Positions 42,785 to 50,728 of a stretch of DNA of 64,000 nt are shown here, piece by piece. The notes below the pieces were generated by a model that was not told where the DNA came from, made no database searches, and saw only the letters and a program-made list of their open reading frames with translations. The position numbers and the translations under genes were made by a program. Each line of letters starts with the position of its first letter. Position 1 is the stretch's first letter. Source of the stretch: Streptomyces broussonetiae (lineage in GTDB: Bacteria > Actinomycetota > Actinomycetes > Streptomycetales > Streptomycetaceae); assembly GCF_009796285.1 (NCBI RefSeq), contig NZ_CP047020.1:4836001-4900000 (forward strand). Direction: 5' to 3'.

Positions 42785-44347
42785 GTGACCAGGATGGAGC
42801 AGTACCCGTACCAACCGCCCGAGCCGCGCCACCCGGACGGCACGGGGCGGGGCGACGGCTACGACCAAACCGGCGCTGTCCCACGCCCCGGGTACGTCCC
42901 TGAGCAGGGGTCCGGGCAGAACGACGGCCTCCCTCACGGTCATGGGCCCGGACACCCCCACAACCACGACCACGACCACGAGCCCGCACGCCCGCGCGGC
43001 CAGGAGCACGAAAGCTCGCACGGCCACGGGAACGGCCACTTGCACGGCCACAGCCACAGCCACGGGCCCGCCGCTCCCGTCTCCAAGCACCTGCGCAAGG
43101 TCATCGCCGCGATCCTGGTCCCGTTCACCGCGGCCGTGGTGGTCGGCCTGGTGGTGCTGTGGCCCGGGGGAGCCCCGCCCCACAAGCGCACCGGCGTCGG
43201 CTTCGACCGCCAGACGCAGCAGGCCACGGTCACCAAGGTTGTCGAGGTGAGCTGCAAGTCGGTGAACGCCTCCGGCGAATCCCCGACCGGCGACACCTCC
43301 ACCGCCGAGGGCAGCTCGGCACAGCAGCAGGCGGACGGAGCGTGCAAGAAGGCGACCGTCCGGGTCGACACCGGCAAGGACCAGGGCCGTACGTTCATCG
43401 AGATCGTGCAGCCGGACCAGCCTCGGCAACTGCACCAGGGCGAGAAGGTCGTGGTCGCCTATGAGCCCTCCGCGCCCAAGGACCTGCAGTACTCGGTGAC
43501 CGATGTGAACCGGCAGTTCCCCATGGCTCTGCTCGCGGGGATCTTCGCGCTCGCCGTCGTGGTGGTGGGCCGGTTGCGCGGGGTCATGGCACTCGTCGCC
43601 CTGGCCGTGAGCTTCCTGGTACTGACCCTGTTCATCCTGCCCGCCGTTCTGCAGGGCTCGAACCCGCTGCTCGTGGCGGTGGTCGGGTCGAGTGCCATCA
43701 TGCTGATCGCCCTGTACATGTGCCACGGCCTGTCGGCGCGCACCTCGGTGGCGGTGCTCGGCACTCTGGTCTCGCTGTCGCTGATCGGCTTGCTCGGCTC
43801 ACTGTTCATCGGCTGGGCCGCCCTGACCGGCAACACGGACGACAACACCGGCCTGATCCACGGCCTGTATCCGTCGATCGACATGAGCGGTCTGCTGCTC
43901 GCCGGCGTCATCATCGGCTCGCTCGGCGTCCTGGACGACGTGACCGTGACGCAGACCTCGGCCGTCTGGGAACTGCACGAGGCCAACCCCTCGATGGGCC
44001 GGCGTGAGCTGTACCGGGCCGGCATCCGCATCGGCCGCGATCACATCGCGTCCGTGGTCAACACCCTCGTCCTCGCCTATGCCGGCGCGGCACTGCCGTT
44101 GCTGCTGCTGTTCTCGATCGCGCAGAGCAGCGTCGGGACCGTGGCCAACAGCGAGCTGGTCGCCGAGGAGATCGTGCGCACGCTGGTGGGCTCGATCGGT
44201 CTGGTCGCCTCGGTCCCTGTCACCACCGCGCTCGCCGCCCTGGTGGTCTCGGCAGACCGGCCCGGACCGGACTCCCCGGCCCGTGCCCGCGCCGGTGCTC
44301 AGCCCGTCCCGGCACGCGGCGGCCGGGGCCGACGGCGTAAGCGGTAA
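42785..44347 (+). CDS. YibE/F family membrane protein with a His-rich N-terminus
   Basis: The 520-residue protein begins with about 100 soluble residues, rich in His from about residue 45 (HGHGPGHPHNHDHDHE and HGHGNGHLHGHSHSHG), which could bind metal ions. A first helix (about 103-125) is followed by an extracytoplasmic region of about 100 residues. Six to seven helices of the YibE/F domain follow, with the conserved block GVLDDVTVTQTSAVWELHEA. The function of YibE/F is unknown. The GTG at 42785 fits a leaderless pattern (GATGAT 7 nt upstream); ATG 42794 is an alternative. It diverges from the thiC riboswitch. Confidence 0.84.
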   Translation: MTRMEQYPYQPPEPRHPDGTGRGDGYDQTGAVPRPGYVPEQGSGQNDGLPHGHGPGHPHNHDHDHEPARPRGQEHESSHGHGNGHLHGHSHSHGPAAPVSKHLRKVIAAILVPFTAAVVVGLVVLWPGGAPPHKRTGVGFDRQTQQATVTKVVEVSCKSVNASGESPTGDTSTAEGSSAQQQADGACKKATVRVDTGKDQGRTFIEIVQPDQPRQLHQGEKVVVAYEPSAPKDLQYSVTDVNRQFPMALLAGIFALAVVVVGRLRGVMALVALAVSFLVLTLFILPAVLQGSNPLLVAVVGSSAIMLIALYMCHGLSARTSVAVLGTLVSLSLIGLLGSLFIGWAALTGNTDDNTGLIHGLYPSIDMSGLLLAGVIIGSLGVLDDVTVTQTSAVWELHEANPSMGRRELYRAGIRIGRDHIASVVNTLVLAYAGAALPLLLLFSIAQSSVGTVANSELVAEEIVRTLVGSIGLVASVPVTTALAALVVSADRPGPDSPARARAGAQPVPARGGRGRRRKR

Positions 44348-44512
44348 CCGGTAAGCCGACGGTCTCCACAGCGGGTGCGGCAGCCGACGGGGCCTGGGGC
44401 GCCCCTGCAGCTGCCACTCCGCGCTGCCCCTGCCCCGAGTCGGGCAAAGAAGCGTTCCTGCATGGCTCCACACCGCGCGGGTGGAGCGCCCGGCGCCTCC
44501 TGCCGTAACGCT

Positions 44513-44950
44513 TCAGCCGGCGCTCTGTTCCTCGGCCAGGATGCGGTCCAGGGCCTCCTCCAGATGCGCGTCGAAGTCGGCCAGCGCACCCTCCTGACCA
44601 AGCGGCACCAGCTTGTCCGTACGGTCCAGGAAGGCCACGAGCGGTGGCACCGACGAACGGAACAGCGCCTGGTCGCTGCCGACCTGAAGCCGAATCAGCA
44701 CTTCACCGAGCATCTCGGAATCGGCGGGAGCGATATGCACATCCCCTTCCCCGCAGGGTCGGCCGACCCCGTCGATCAGCAACTCCCGCCCAAAGGCCCA
44801 AGTCACCGGGGCATCACCGGGCAGATGAAAAGTGAGCCGCACGGCATAGGGATCACTGGTCTCGTAGCGCAACTCCACCGGAATGCGGAAGGAGAGCTCC
44901 TCCGACACGAGAAAGCTCATCATGACTTCTGCTTGTACGGACTCGCGCAT
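44513..44950 (-). CDS. ssgA: Sporulation-specific cell division protein SsgA
   Basis: SsgA-like proteins are unique to morphologically complex actinomycetes; SsgA activates sporulation-specific septation and marks sites of cell-wall change. The 145-residue product begins RESVQAEVMMSFLVSEELSF after the initiator, nearly identical to the S. coelicolor protein as I remember it. It includes TWAFGRELL, VAFLDRTDKLVPLGQE and EEALDRILAEEQ. The ATG at 44950 is used for that reason; a longer frame to 45025 lacks the family's start. It is next to its activator gene ssgR on the same strand, with a 98-bp gap that should contain the SsgR-dependent promoter. Confidence 0.94.
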   Translation of the reverse strand: MRESVQAEVMMSFLVSEELSFRIPVELRYETSDPYAVRLTFHLPGDAPVTWAFGRELLIDGVGRPCGEGDVHIAPADSEMLGEVLIRLQVGSDQALFRSSVPPLVAFLDRTDKLVPLGQEGALADFDAHLEEALDRILAEEQSAG

Positions 44951-45048
44951 TTTTACCCCGTCATATGACATCGACTGGCTGGGTTTGATCCCTCTAAGCG
45001 TGGTCAAATCTTGCTGAACGTACACAGCGCATCACAAGGAGTAAGTTT

Positions 45049-46044
45049 TCAGATACTGATAGAGAGCGTGAGAGTTCCCAGGTGCCGCCCGATCTCCGCC
45101 TGCAACTGACGGGCTGCGGGCAGCAGCCGGTCGGACTGGTGGACGGGGAGCGACATGGCCATCGTGGCCACGGTGGTACCGACCGTGATCGGGACCGCCG
45201 CACAGACCGTCCCGAGCGCGTACTCCTGGCGCTCCACCACCGGCTCCATGCGTCGCGTCCGGGCCAGCCGCCGGAGCAGGGAATCGTTGTCACGCACCGT
45301 GTACGGCGTGATGGACTGCACCGGATAGCGGGCGAGATGGTCGCGACGGGCGTCCTCGTCCAACTGGGAGAGCAGGCACTGCCCGATGGCGTGCGCGTGG
45401 CCGGTCGCCCGGAAGTCGGCCCACTCCGCGACCGCGGGGGCCTCGGGGGAGTCGGAGACGCACATGATCTCGATCTCGCCGTCCCGGTACATGGCGTAGT
45501 ACACCGGCACACCGATGGAATCGCGCCAGTGCGCGAGCATGTCGGCCACAGCGCTGCGACGTTTCTGCTGGGCTCCACTGCTGCCCAGCCGCTCGGCCGC
45601 GTCCCCGAGGAAGAACAGCCCTTTGTCGCGGCGCAGATAGCCCTCGTGAACCAGGGTGCGCAGCAGATGGTACGTGGTGGGCAGGGCGAGGCCGGTCTCA
45701 CGGGCCAGTTGCTTGGCGGGGGCGCCGTAGACATGCGTGGCGACGGTTTCCAGCAGTCGCATGGCGCGCTGGACGGATCCGATCAGCGTCGCGGCGGCCG
45801 GTGGCTCCGGGGCGTTCGCGGAGTGCGGCTGGACGAGCACGGCCGGGGAGCGCGGCCGGCTCGGGGTGTCTGTCGGGCGGGAGAGTCCGGAGACATCCGT
45901 GGCGTGGGGGTGTGCGGGGATGTCCGTCGGCTGCGGTTGGCCGGGAACTGCCACGGTGGGCGGGTGCTGGCCGGGGGGTGCGCAGGAGCGCGCCGGGGTG
46001 GGGGGTGCGTGGGGTTCTGCCGGTGCGGTGTCAACCGTGGCCAA
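45049..46044 (-). CDS. ssgR: IclR-family activator of ssgA, with a long Pro-rich N-terminus
   Basis: This IclR-type regulator has its winged helix at about residues 87-150 (SVQRAMRLLETVATH, KQLARETGLALPTTYHLLRT) and an effector domain to residue 331. In S. coelicolor SsgR is required for ssgA transcription. The open frame here begins with TTG 46044, preceded by GGGAGTGACCC, and adds about 85 residues of Pro/His/Thr-rich repeats (PTDIPAHPHATD, RPTDTPSRPRSP) before the HTH. The S. coelicolor protein is about 240 residues as I recall, so either the extension is real or the true start lies near residue 85-95. Confidence 0.85.
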   Translation of the reverse strand: MATVDTAPAEPHAPPTPARSCAPPGQHPPTVAVPGQPQPTDIPAHPHATDVSGLSRPTDTPSRPRSPAVLVQPHSANAPEPPAAATLIGSVQRAMRLLETVATHVYGAPAKQLARETGLALPTTYHLLRTLVHEGYLRRDKGLFFLGDAAERLGSSGAQQKRRSAVADMLAHWRDSIGVPVYYAMYRDGEIEIMCVSDSPEAPAVAEWADFRATGHAHAIGQCLLSQLDEDARRDHLARYPVQSITPYTVRDNDSLLRRLARTRRMEPVVERQEYALGTVCAAVPITVGTTVATMAMSLPVHQSDRLLPAARQLQAEIGRHLGTLTLSISI

Positions 46045-46259
46045 GGGTCACTCCCGGAGAGCGAAGGGCAGCCCGTGCCGGGGAAGAGCACGGAGGCGTC
46101 TGCGCCGCACGGGGCCGGACCCCGCGGGGAGTTCCGGACTCTAACCGCCCGCCGCCTTGAGCAGACGGCCTCGCGGAGAAACTTCCCTCCCCCGAGGGAA
46201 CCGGTGAATCCCTGGCCGGGACCGGTGATCACGCTGTTCGCTCACCAGTCCCGCGTCCG

Positions 46260-46472
46260 TCACCAGTCGCTGCGCGACGAGGAGTTCGAGAGGAACTTAC
46301 GCACGATGTAGATCAGTCCGCCGACCAGTGCGACAAAAACCAGCGCCTTGAACAGCAGCCCGATCACGAAACCGACGACGGTCGCTATCAGACCACCGAA
46401 CACGACCAGGGCGATGACCGGCACCGCGACCCACTTCACCCACCACGGCAGTCCCGCGAAGATCTCTCGCAT
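46260..46472 (-). CDS. Small two-helix membrane protein (DUF5326-like)
   Basis: The 70-residue protein starts MREIFAGLPWWVKW, has two adjacent hydrophobic helices (about residues 15-38 and 41-58) and ends in a Ser-rich tail with RSDW. It resembles the small Streptomyces family annotated as DUF5326; function is unknown. The ATG at 46472 is preceded by AAAGG on its strand. The upstream in-frame ATG at 46544 adds a basic segment without coding support. Confidence 0.75.
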   Translation of the reverse strand: MREIFAGLPWWVKWVAVPVIALVVFGGLIATVVGFVIGLLFKALVFVALVGGLIYIVRKFLSNSSSRSDW

Positions 46473-46634
46473 CGCCTTTGTCCTTTGCGTTGTCGTTTGC
46501 GTAGCCGTACGTCTGCGTTCTCGTACGTCGTTGATGTTCCGCATTCGATGCTAGAGCCGCGAGGGGGCCTCGCGGGGGCCTGTCGTCCCTTGTCCTCCCC
46601 TGAGCCGTCCCCTAGGGAACCCTGGGGCACGGCC

Positions 46635-46952
46635 TCACGCCTCGGGCGGAGAGAAGACGACGAGAACCCTCAGATCCTCGCTGATGTGGTGGAACTTGTG
46701 GGCTACCCCGGCCGGTACGTACACGACGCTGCCCCGACCCACCTCCGTCGTCTCCAGGCCGACCGTGATCGACGCCCGGCCGCTCACCACGAGGTACACC
46801 TCGTCCTGGTTGTGCGGCTTCTGCGGATCGTGCTCGCCCGCATTGAGCGCGTAGAGGCCGACCGACATGTTCCGCTCCCGCAGGAACTGAAGGTAGGCCC
46901 CCTCGTTGGCGGCGCGCTCCGCCTCCAGTTCGTCCAGCCGGAATGCCTTCAT
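46635..46952 (-). CDS. Cupin domain protein
   Basis: The 105-residue protein has a 30-residue helical lead-in and one cupin barrel. Cupin motif 1 is seen as GEHDPQKPHNQDEVYLVVSG and motif 2 near YVPAGVAHKFHHIS, supplying His and Glu metal ligands. Small single-domain cupins act as binding proteins, isomerases or sensors; no substrate can be assigned. It is divergent from the holin-like gene with a 59-bp gap. Confidence 0.85.
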   Translation of the reverse strand: MKAFRLDELEAERAANEGAYLQFLRERNMSVGLYALNAGEHDPQKPHNQDEVYLVVSGRASITVGLETTEVGRGSVVYVPAGVAHKFHHISEDLRVLVVFSPPEA

Positions 46953-47011
46953 CGTCGCTGTCGCCCTCGCCTCACTGCTCGGTTCCGATCCGGTCTGCCA
47001 CGATCAGACAC

Positions 47012-47389
47012 ATGAAGAATTTCGTAGTCAAGACGATCGCCAACGCAGGCGCCCTCGCAGTCGCCGTATGGGTGCTCGACAAGATCACCCTGACCGGGGA
47101 CAACACGGCCAAGAAGGCCGGCACCCTGATCGTGGTCGCGCTGATCTTCGGTCTGGTCAACTGGCTGGTCAAGCCGATCGTGAAGGTGCTCACCTTCCCG
47201 CTGTTCATTCTCACCCTGGGCCTGATCACCCTGGTCGTGAACGCGCTGATGCTGCTGTTGACCTCCTGGGTGTGCGGCAAGCTCTCCCTGAGCTTCCACG
47301 TGGAGGGCTTCTGGACGGCCGTCCTCGGCGGTCTGATCATCTCCGTCGTCTCCTGGGCCCTGCACATGATCCTTCCGGACGAGGACTGA
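47012..47389 (+). CDS. Membrane protein of the phage holin 4_2 (DUF-type) family
   Basis: The 125-residue protein has four hydrophobic helices at about residues 5-22, 36-55, 58-82 and 96-118, with NWLVKPIVKVLTFP between the second and third, as in Pfam Phage_holin_4_2. Despite the name these are common chromosomal proteins of unknown function in actinobacteria, and no phage genes are nearby. It lies 7 bp upstream of ptpA and is probably cotranscribed with it. Confidence 0.82.
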   Translation: MKNFVVKTIANAGALAVAVWVLDKITLTGDNTAKKAGTLIVVALIFGLVNWLVKPIVKVLTFPLFILTLGLITLVVNALMLLLTSWVCGKLSLSFHVEGFWTAVLGGLIISVVSWALHMILPDED

Positions 47390-47396
47390 GCACGCC

Positions 47397-47888
47397 ATGA
47401 CCTACCGCGTCTGTTTCGTGTGCACCGGCAACATCTGCCGCTCCCCGATGGCCGAATCCGTCTTCCGCGCGCGCGTGGCGGAGGCCGGGCTAGAGGACCG
47501 GGTGGAGGTCGACAGCGCCGGTACCGGCAACTGGCACGAGGGCGAGCCGGCCGACCAGCGCACCGTCTCGGTCCTCGAGGAACACGGTTACGACAGTGAG
47601 CACATCGCGCGGCAGTTCCAGCCGTCGTGGTTCGCCCGCCTCGACCTCGTCGTCGCCCTCGACGCCGGCCACCTCAAGGCCCTGCGCCGCCTCGCACCCA
47701 CCGAGGAGGACGCCCGCAAGGTCCACCTGCTGCGCTCCTACGACCCCGCTGCCGGCGACGACCTCGATGTACCGGATCCGTACTACGGCCACCACGGCGA
47801 CTTCGAGGACTGTCTCGGGATGGTGGAAGCGGCGAGCGCCGGAATGCTCGCCGCCGTACGGGAGCACCTGGAAGGACGGGCCGCATGA
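47397..47888 (+). CDS. ptpA: Low molecular weight protein-tyrosine phosphatase
   Basis: The 163-residue enzyme has the active-site P-loop VCTGNICRSPM (Cys-x5-Arg, Cys at about residue 9) and the general acid in DVPDPYYG (Asp near 127). PtpA of S. coelicolor/S. lividans dephosphorylates Tyr-phosphorylated proteins and stimulates antibiotic production when overexpressed. It shares a 4-bp ATGA overlap with the downstream PLP enzyme gene and follows the holin-like gene closely, so the three form an operon. Confidence 0.93.
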   Translation: MTYRVCFVCTGNICRSPMAESVFRARVAEAGLEDRVEVDSAGTGNWHEGEPADQRTVSVLEEHGYDSEHIARQFQPSWFARLDLVVALDAGHLKALRRLAPTEEDARKVHLLRSYDPAAGDDLDVPDPYYGHHGDFEDCLGMVEAASAGMLAAVREHLEGRAA

Positions 47889-49033
47889 GCGACGGCGGCG
47901 AGGGCGCGCGCCGGGCCGGCGAGGGCACGCGCGCGGTACGCGCGGGACTGCCCGAGCCGGTCAAGTACGAGCCGCCCCTGCCCGGGCCGGTGTTCGCCGC
48001 GCACTTCCACCTGCCCGGCGAGGCGACCGGACCTTATCTGTACGGCCGTGACGAGAATCCGACCTGGACGCTGCTGGAGCAGGCCGTCGGCGAGCTTGAG
48101 GCGCCCGGGCGGGACGACGTCGAGACGCTGGTCTTCGCCTCCGGCATGGCGGCGATCTCCTCCGTGCTGTTCTCCCAGCTGCGTGCCGGGGACGCGGTCG
48201 TACTGCCCTCCGACGGCTACCAGGTGCTGCCGCTGGTCGGCGCTCAGCTGGAGGCGTACGGCATCGAGGTGCGTACGGCGCCCACCGGCGGTGACGGCCA
48301 GCTGGAGGTCCTCGAGGGCGCCCGGCTGCTGTGGATCGAGTCACCCTCGAACCCGGGGCTGGACGTGTGCGACATCCGGCGGCTGGTGGCGGCGGCCCAC
48401 GAGCGGGGCGCCCTGGTGGCCGTCGACAACACCCTCGCCACCCCGCTCGGCCAGCGCCCGCTGGAGCTTGGCGCAGACTTCTCCGTGGCCAGCGGCACCA
48501 AGCAGCTCACCGGTCACGGGGACGTGCTCCTCGGGTACGTCTGCGGCCACAACGCCGGAGCGATGGCCGCCGTACGTCGCTGGCGCAAGATCGTCGGAGC
48601 GATCTCCGGGCCCATGGAGGCCTGGCTCGCACACCGGTCCATCGCCACGCTCCAGCTCCGTGTCGACCGGCAGAACGCCACCGCTCTCGCGGTCGCCGAG
48701 GCTCTGCACCGACGGCCCGAGGTGTCCGGCCTGCGCTACCCCGGACTGCCCGACGACCCCGCGCACAAGATCGCGGCCCAGCAGATGCGCCGCTACGGCT
48801 CCGTGGTCTCCTTCACGCTGCCCACCCGCGTGCGTGCCGAGCGATTTCTCGAGGCCCTGCGGCTGGTGGAGGACGCGACGAGCTTCGGCGGCGTGCGCTC
48901 GACGGCCGAGCGTCGCCGACGTTGGGGCGGGGACGACGTCCCGGAGGGCTTCATCCGGATGTCCGTCGGCGCCGAGGACCCCGAAGACCTGATCTCGGAC
49001 GTCCTGCGCGCCCTGGACGAGTCCGCCGAGTGA
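47885..49033 (+). CDS. Cys/Met metabolism PLP-dependent enzyme (cystathionine gamma-synthase/lyase family)
   Basis: This 382-residue fold-type I enzyme has the PLP lysine at about residue 206 in SGTKQLTGHGDVLLG. Also visible are YGRDENPTW, LVFASGMAAISSVL, WIESPSNPGLDV and the C-terminal EGFIRMSVGAEDPEDL. These are the hallmarks of MetB/MetC/MGL-like enzymes acting on cystathionine, homocysteine or methionine. Which reaction it runs cannot be decided from these motifs. The ATG overlaps the ptpA stop, and a strong terminator follows. Confidence 0.88.
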   Translation: MSDGGEGARRAGEGTRAVRAGLPEPVKYEPPLPGPVFAAHFHLPGEATGPYLYGRDENPTWTLLEQAVGELEAPGRDDVETLVFASGMAAISSVLFSQLRAGDAVVLPSDGYQVLPLVGAQLEAYGIEVRTAPTGGDGQLEVLEGARLLWIESPSNPGLDVCDIRRLVAAAHERGALVAVDNTLATPLGQRPLELGADFSVASGTKQLTGHGDVLLGYVCGHNAGAMAAVRRWRKIVGAISGPMEAWLAHRSIATLQLRVDRQNATALAVAEALHRRPEVSGLRYPGLPDDPAHKIAAQQMRRYGSVVSFTLPTRVRAERFLEALRLVEDATSFGGVRSTAERRRRWGGDDVPEGFIRMSVGAEDPEDLISDVLRALDESAE

Positions 49034-49065
49034 GCCACCCACGTCAAGCCCCTTGACACCGCGCG

Positions 49066-49100
49066 ACGGTCCGAGCCTCCCCCCTCGTGGCTCGGACCGT
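49066..49100 (+). terminator. Hairpin terminator after the PLP enzyme gene
   Basis: Perfect 12-bp inverted repeat (ACGGTCCGAGCC at 49066-49077, GGCTCGGACCGT at 49089-49100) with an 11-nt loop, 32 bp after the stop codon. It ends the holin-like/ptpA/PLP enzyme operon. Confidence 0.87.
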
Positions 49101-49248
49101 CTTCGGTTCTGCGCGCGAAGAACCGCGCGAACAAGGCTAGTTGACTCTCTGTCAGTGTCCAATCACGCTAGCGACAGCGGCCTATCGACATATTTATAGT
49201 TGGTGCCTGCCTCAAGGCCGGAGGAGGGCAGGAACAGGGAGGAAGACC

Positions 49249-50154
49249 GTGGATCTGGCCTTGCTGCGCACCTTCGTCACCGTGCACCGGGCCGGTTCCT
49301 TCACGCGCGCTGCCGCCCTGCTCGGCCTCTCCCAGCCCGCCGTCACCTCGCAGATCCGGACACTGGAACGCCAGCTGGGCAAGCCGCTCTTCCTACGGCA
49401 GGCGCGCGGGGTGACTCCGACGACCATCGGCGACGAACTTGCGCACAAGGCAGCGCCCCACCTCGACGCTCTGGTGGAGATAGCCGAGAGCGGGCTGGAC
49501 GACGACAGCTCACTGAGAACCCTGCACCTCGCCGGACCGCCCGAGTTCACCGCCGAACGCGCCCTGCCCGCCCTCACGGAGCTGACCGGCGACGACGGTC
49601 AGGGATTCGCTCTGCGTGCCTCCTTCGGCACGGCGGAGGAGACACTGGAGGGCCTGGCCGCGGGACACCATGATCTGGCCATCAGTACGGCACGGCCACG
49701 CGGTGCTCTGCTCACCGCGACTCCGCTGTGCGACGAGGAACACGTGCTCGTCGCCGCCCCCCGCTGGGCGGAACGGATCGGCGCGGAGGAGCTGCGTCTC
49801 AAGGGGGCGCCCGCGCTGGAGGATCTGCCGGTCGTCGAGGTCCACGAATCGCTGCCCCTGATCTCGCACTACTGGGCCTCCGTCTTCGACTCCCGACCGG
49901 GCGCCTCGGGCACGGTCATCGTCCCGGATCTACGAGCCGTGCTCGCCTGTGCGACCGCCGGTGCCGGACTGGCGGTACTGCCCCGCTATCTGTGCGCCCC
50001 GGCCCTCGGCCGCGGCACGATCGTGGCGCTGTACGAACCGGCGGTTCCGCCCCTGCGCACGTATTACCTGGTGGTGCGGACCGGCACCCTCGCCATGCCT
50101 CATGTTGCACGGGCTCACGAATGGCTCCAGCGGGCGGCCGTGGCCTGGGACTGA
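49249..50154 (+). CDS. LysR family transcriptional regulator
   Basis: The 301-residue regulator has an N-terminal winged helix (about residues 1-60: DLALLRTFVTVHRAGSFTRA then LGLSQPAVTSQIRTLERQLG) and an effector-binding domain from about residue 85. No divergent target gene is present; the upstream gene points the same way and ends in a terminator. The GTG at 49249 has GGGAGG 5 bp upstream. The 150 bp before it are unusually AT-rich around 49185-49200, a likely promoter. Confidence 0.9.
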   Translation: MDLALLRTFVTVHRAGSFTRAAALLGLSQPAVTSQIRTLERQLGKPLFLRQARGVTPTTIGDELAHKAAPHLDALVEIAESGLDDDSSLRTLHLAGPPEFTAERALPALTELTGDDGQGFALRASFGTAEETLEGLAAGHHDLAISTARPRGALLTATPLCDEEHVLVAAPRWAERIGAEELRLKGAPALEDLPVVEVHESLPLISHYWASVFDSRPGASGTVIVPDLRAVLACATAGAGLAVLPRYLCAPALGRGTIVALYEPAVPPLRTYYLVVRTGTLAMPHVARAHEWLQRAAVAWD

Positions 50155-50207
50155 CCTGCCTGATCCAGAGGTGCACGTGGGGTGGCCGAACGATGGCGGC
50201 ATGCGAT

Positions 50208-50221
50208 GTTTCACGTGGAAC
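50208..50221. other. Near-parS palindrome upstream of the NUDIX gene
   Basis: GTTTCACGTGGAAC differs from parS at one base (G for A at the eleventh position). It lies in the gap between the LysR and NUDIX genes, 22 bp before the NUDIX start. Confidence 0.55.
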
Positions 50222-50242
50222 CAGCCGGGCCACATTTCTCCC

Positions 50243-50725
50243 ATGACCGTCCGACCCGTGGTCAAGCGCACCGCCCGTGCCGTTCTGCTGGACGGTGACG
50301 ACCTGATCCTGATCAAGCGCACCAAGCCCGGTGTCGATCCCTACTGGGTCACTCCCGGTGGCGGGGTCGAGCCCGGGGATTCGACCGTCGTGGACGCTCT
50401 GCACCGGGAGGTGTACGAGGAACTCGGCGCCAAGATCACCGATGTCGTGCCCTGTTTCGTGGACACGGTGGAGCACATCGGTGAGGACGGCGGCGCAACC
50501 GGCGTGAAAGTGCAGCACTTCTTCGTCTGCCGCCTGGAGTCCATGGACCCGTCCCTGCGTCACGGGCCCGAAATGGACGAGCCGGCCGGTGAGTACGAGA
50601 TCGTCCGCGTTCCGTTCACCCGTGTCGGCATCGCCTCCGTCCACCTCGTCCCACTGTCACTGCGCCACTACCTGGACGGCAACATCGAGGGCGTACGGGC
50701 CATGCACGCCCCCGACCTCGGATAG
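50243..50725 (+). CDS. NUDIX hydrolase
   Basis: The 160-residue protein has a NUDIX box: GGGVEPGDSTVVDAL followed by HREVYEELGAKI, matching Gx5Ex7REUxEExGU. Its barrel starts VKRTARAVLLDGDDLILIKR. NUDIX enzymes split nucleoside diphosphates linked to another moiety; the substrate is not identifiable. The ATG at 50243 lacks a strong ribosome-binding site and follows a near-parS palindrome. It converges on the globin-reductase gene 3 bp away. Confidence 0.88.
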   Translation: MTVRPVVKRTARAVLLDGDDLILIKRTKPGVDPYWVTPGGGVEPGDSTVVDALHREVYEELGAKITDVVPCFVDTVEHIGEDGGATGVKVQHFFVCRLESMDPSLRHGPEMDEPAGEYEIVRVPFTRVGIASVHLVPLSLRHYLDGNIEGVRAMHAPDLG

Positions 50726-50728
50726 CGC

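Noticed and set aside
44951..45025. A longer ssgA starting at 45025.
   Set aside because: The SsgA family starts at RESVQAEVMMSFLV; the extra 25 codons lie in the promoter region and show weak codon bias.
47012..47389. The holin-family gene as a sign of a prophage.
   Set aside because: No other phage gene, integrase or att-like repeat is near, and this family is common in actinobacterial chromosomes beside housekeeping genes.
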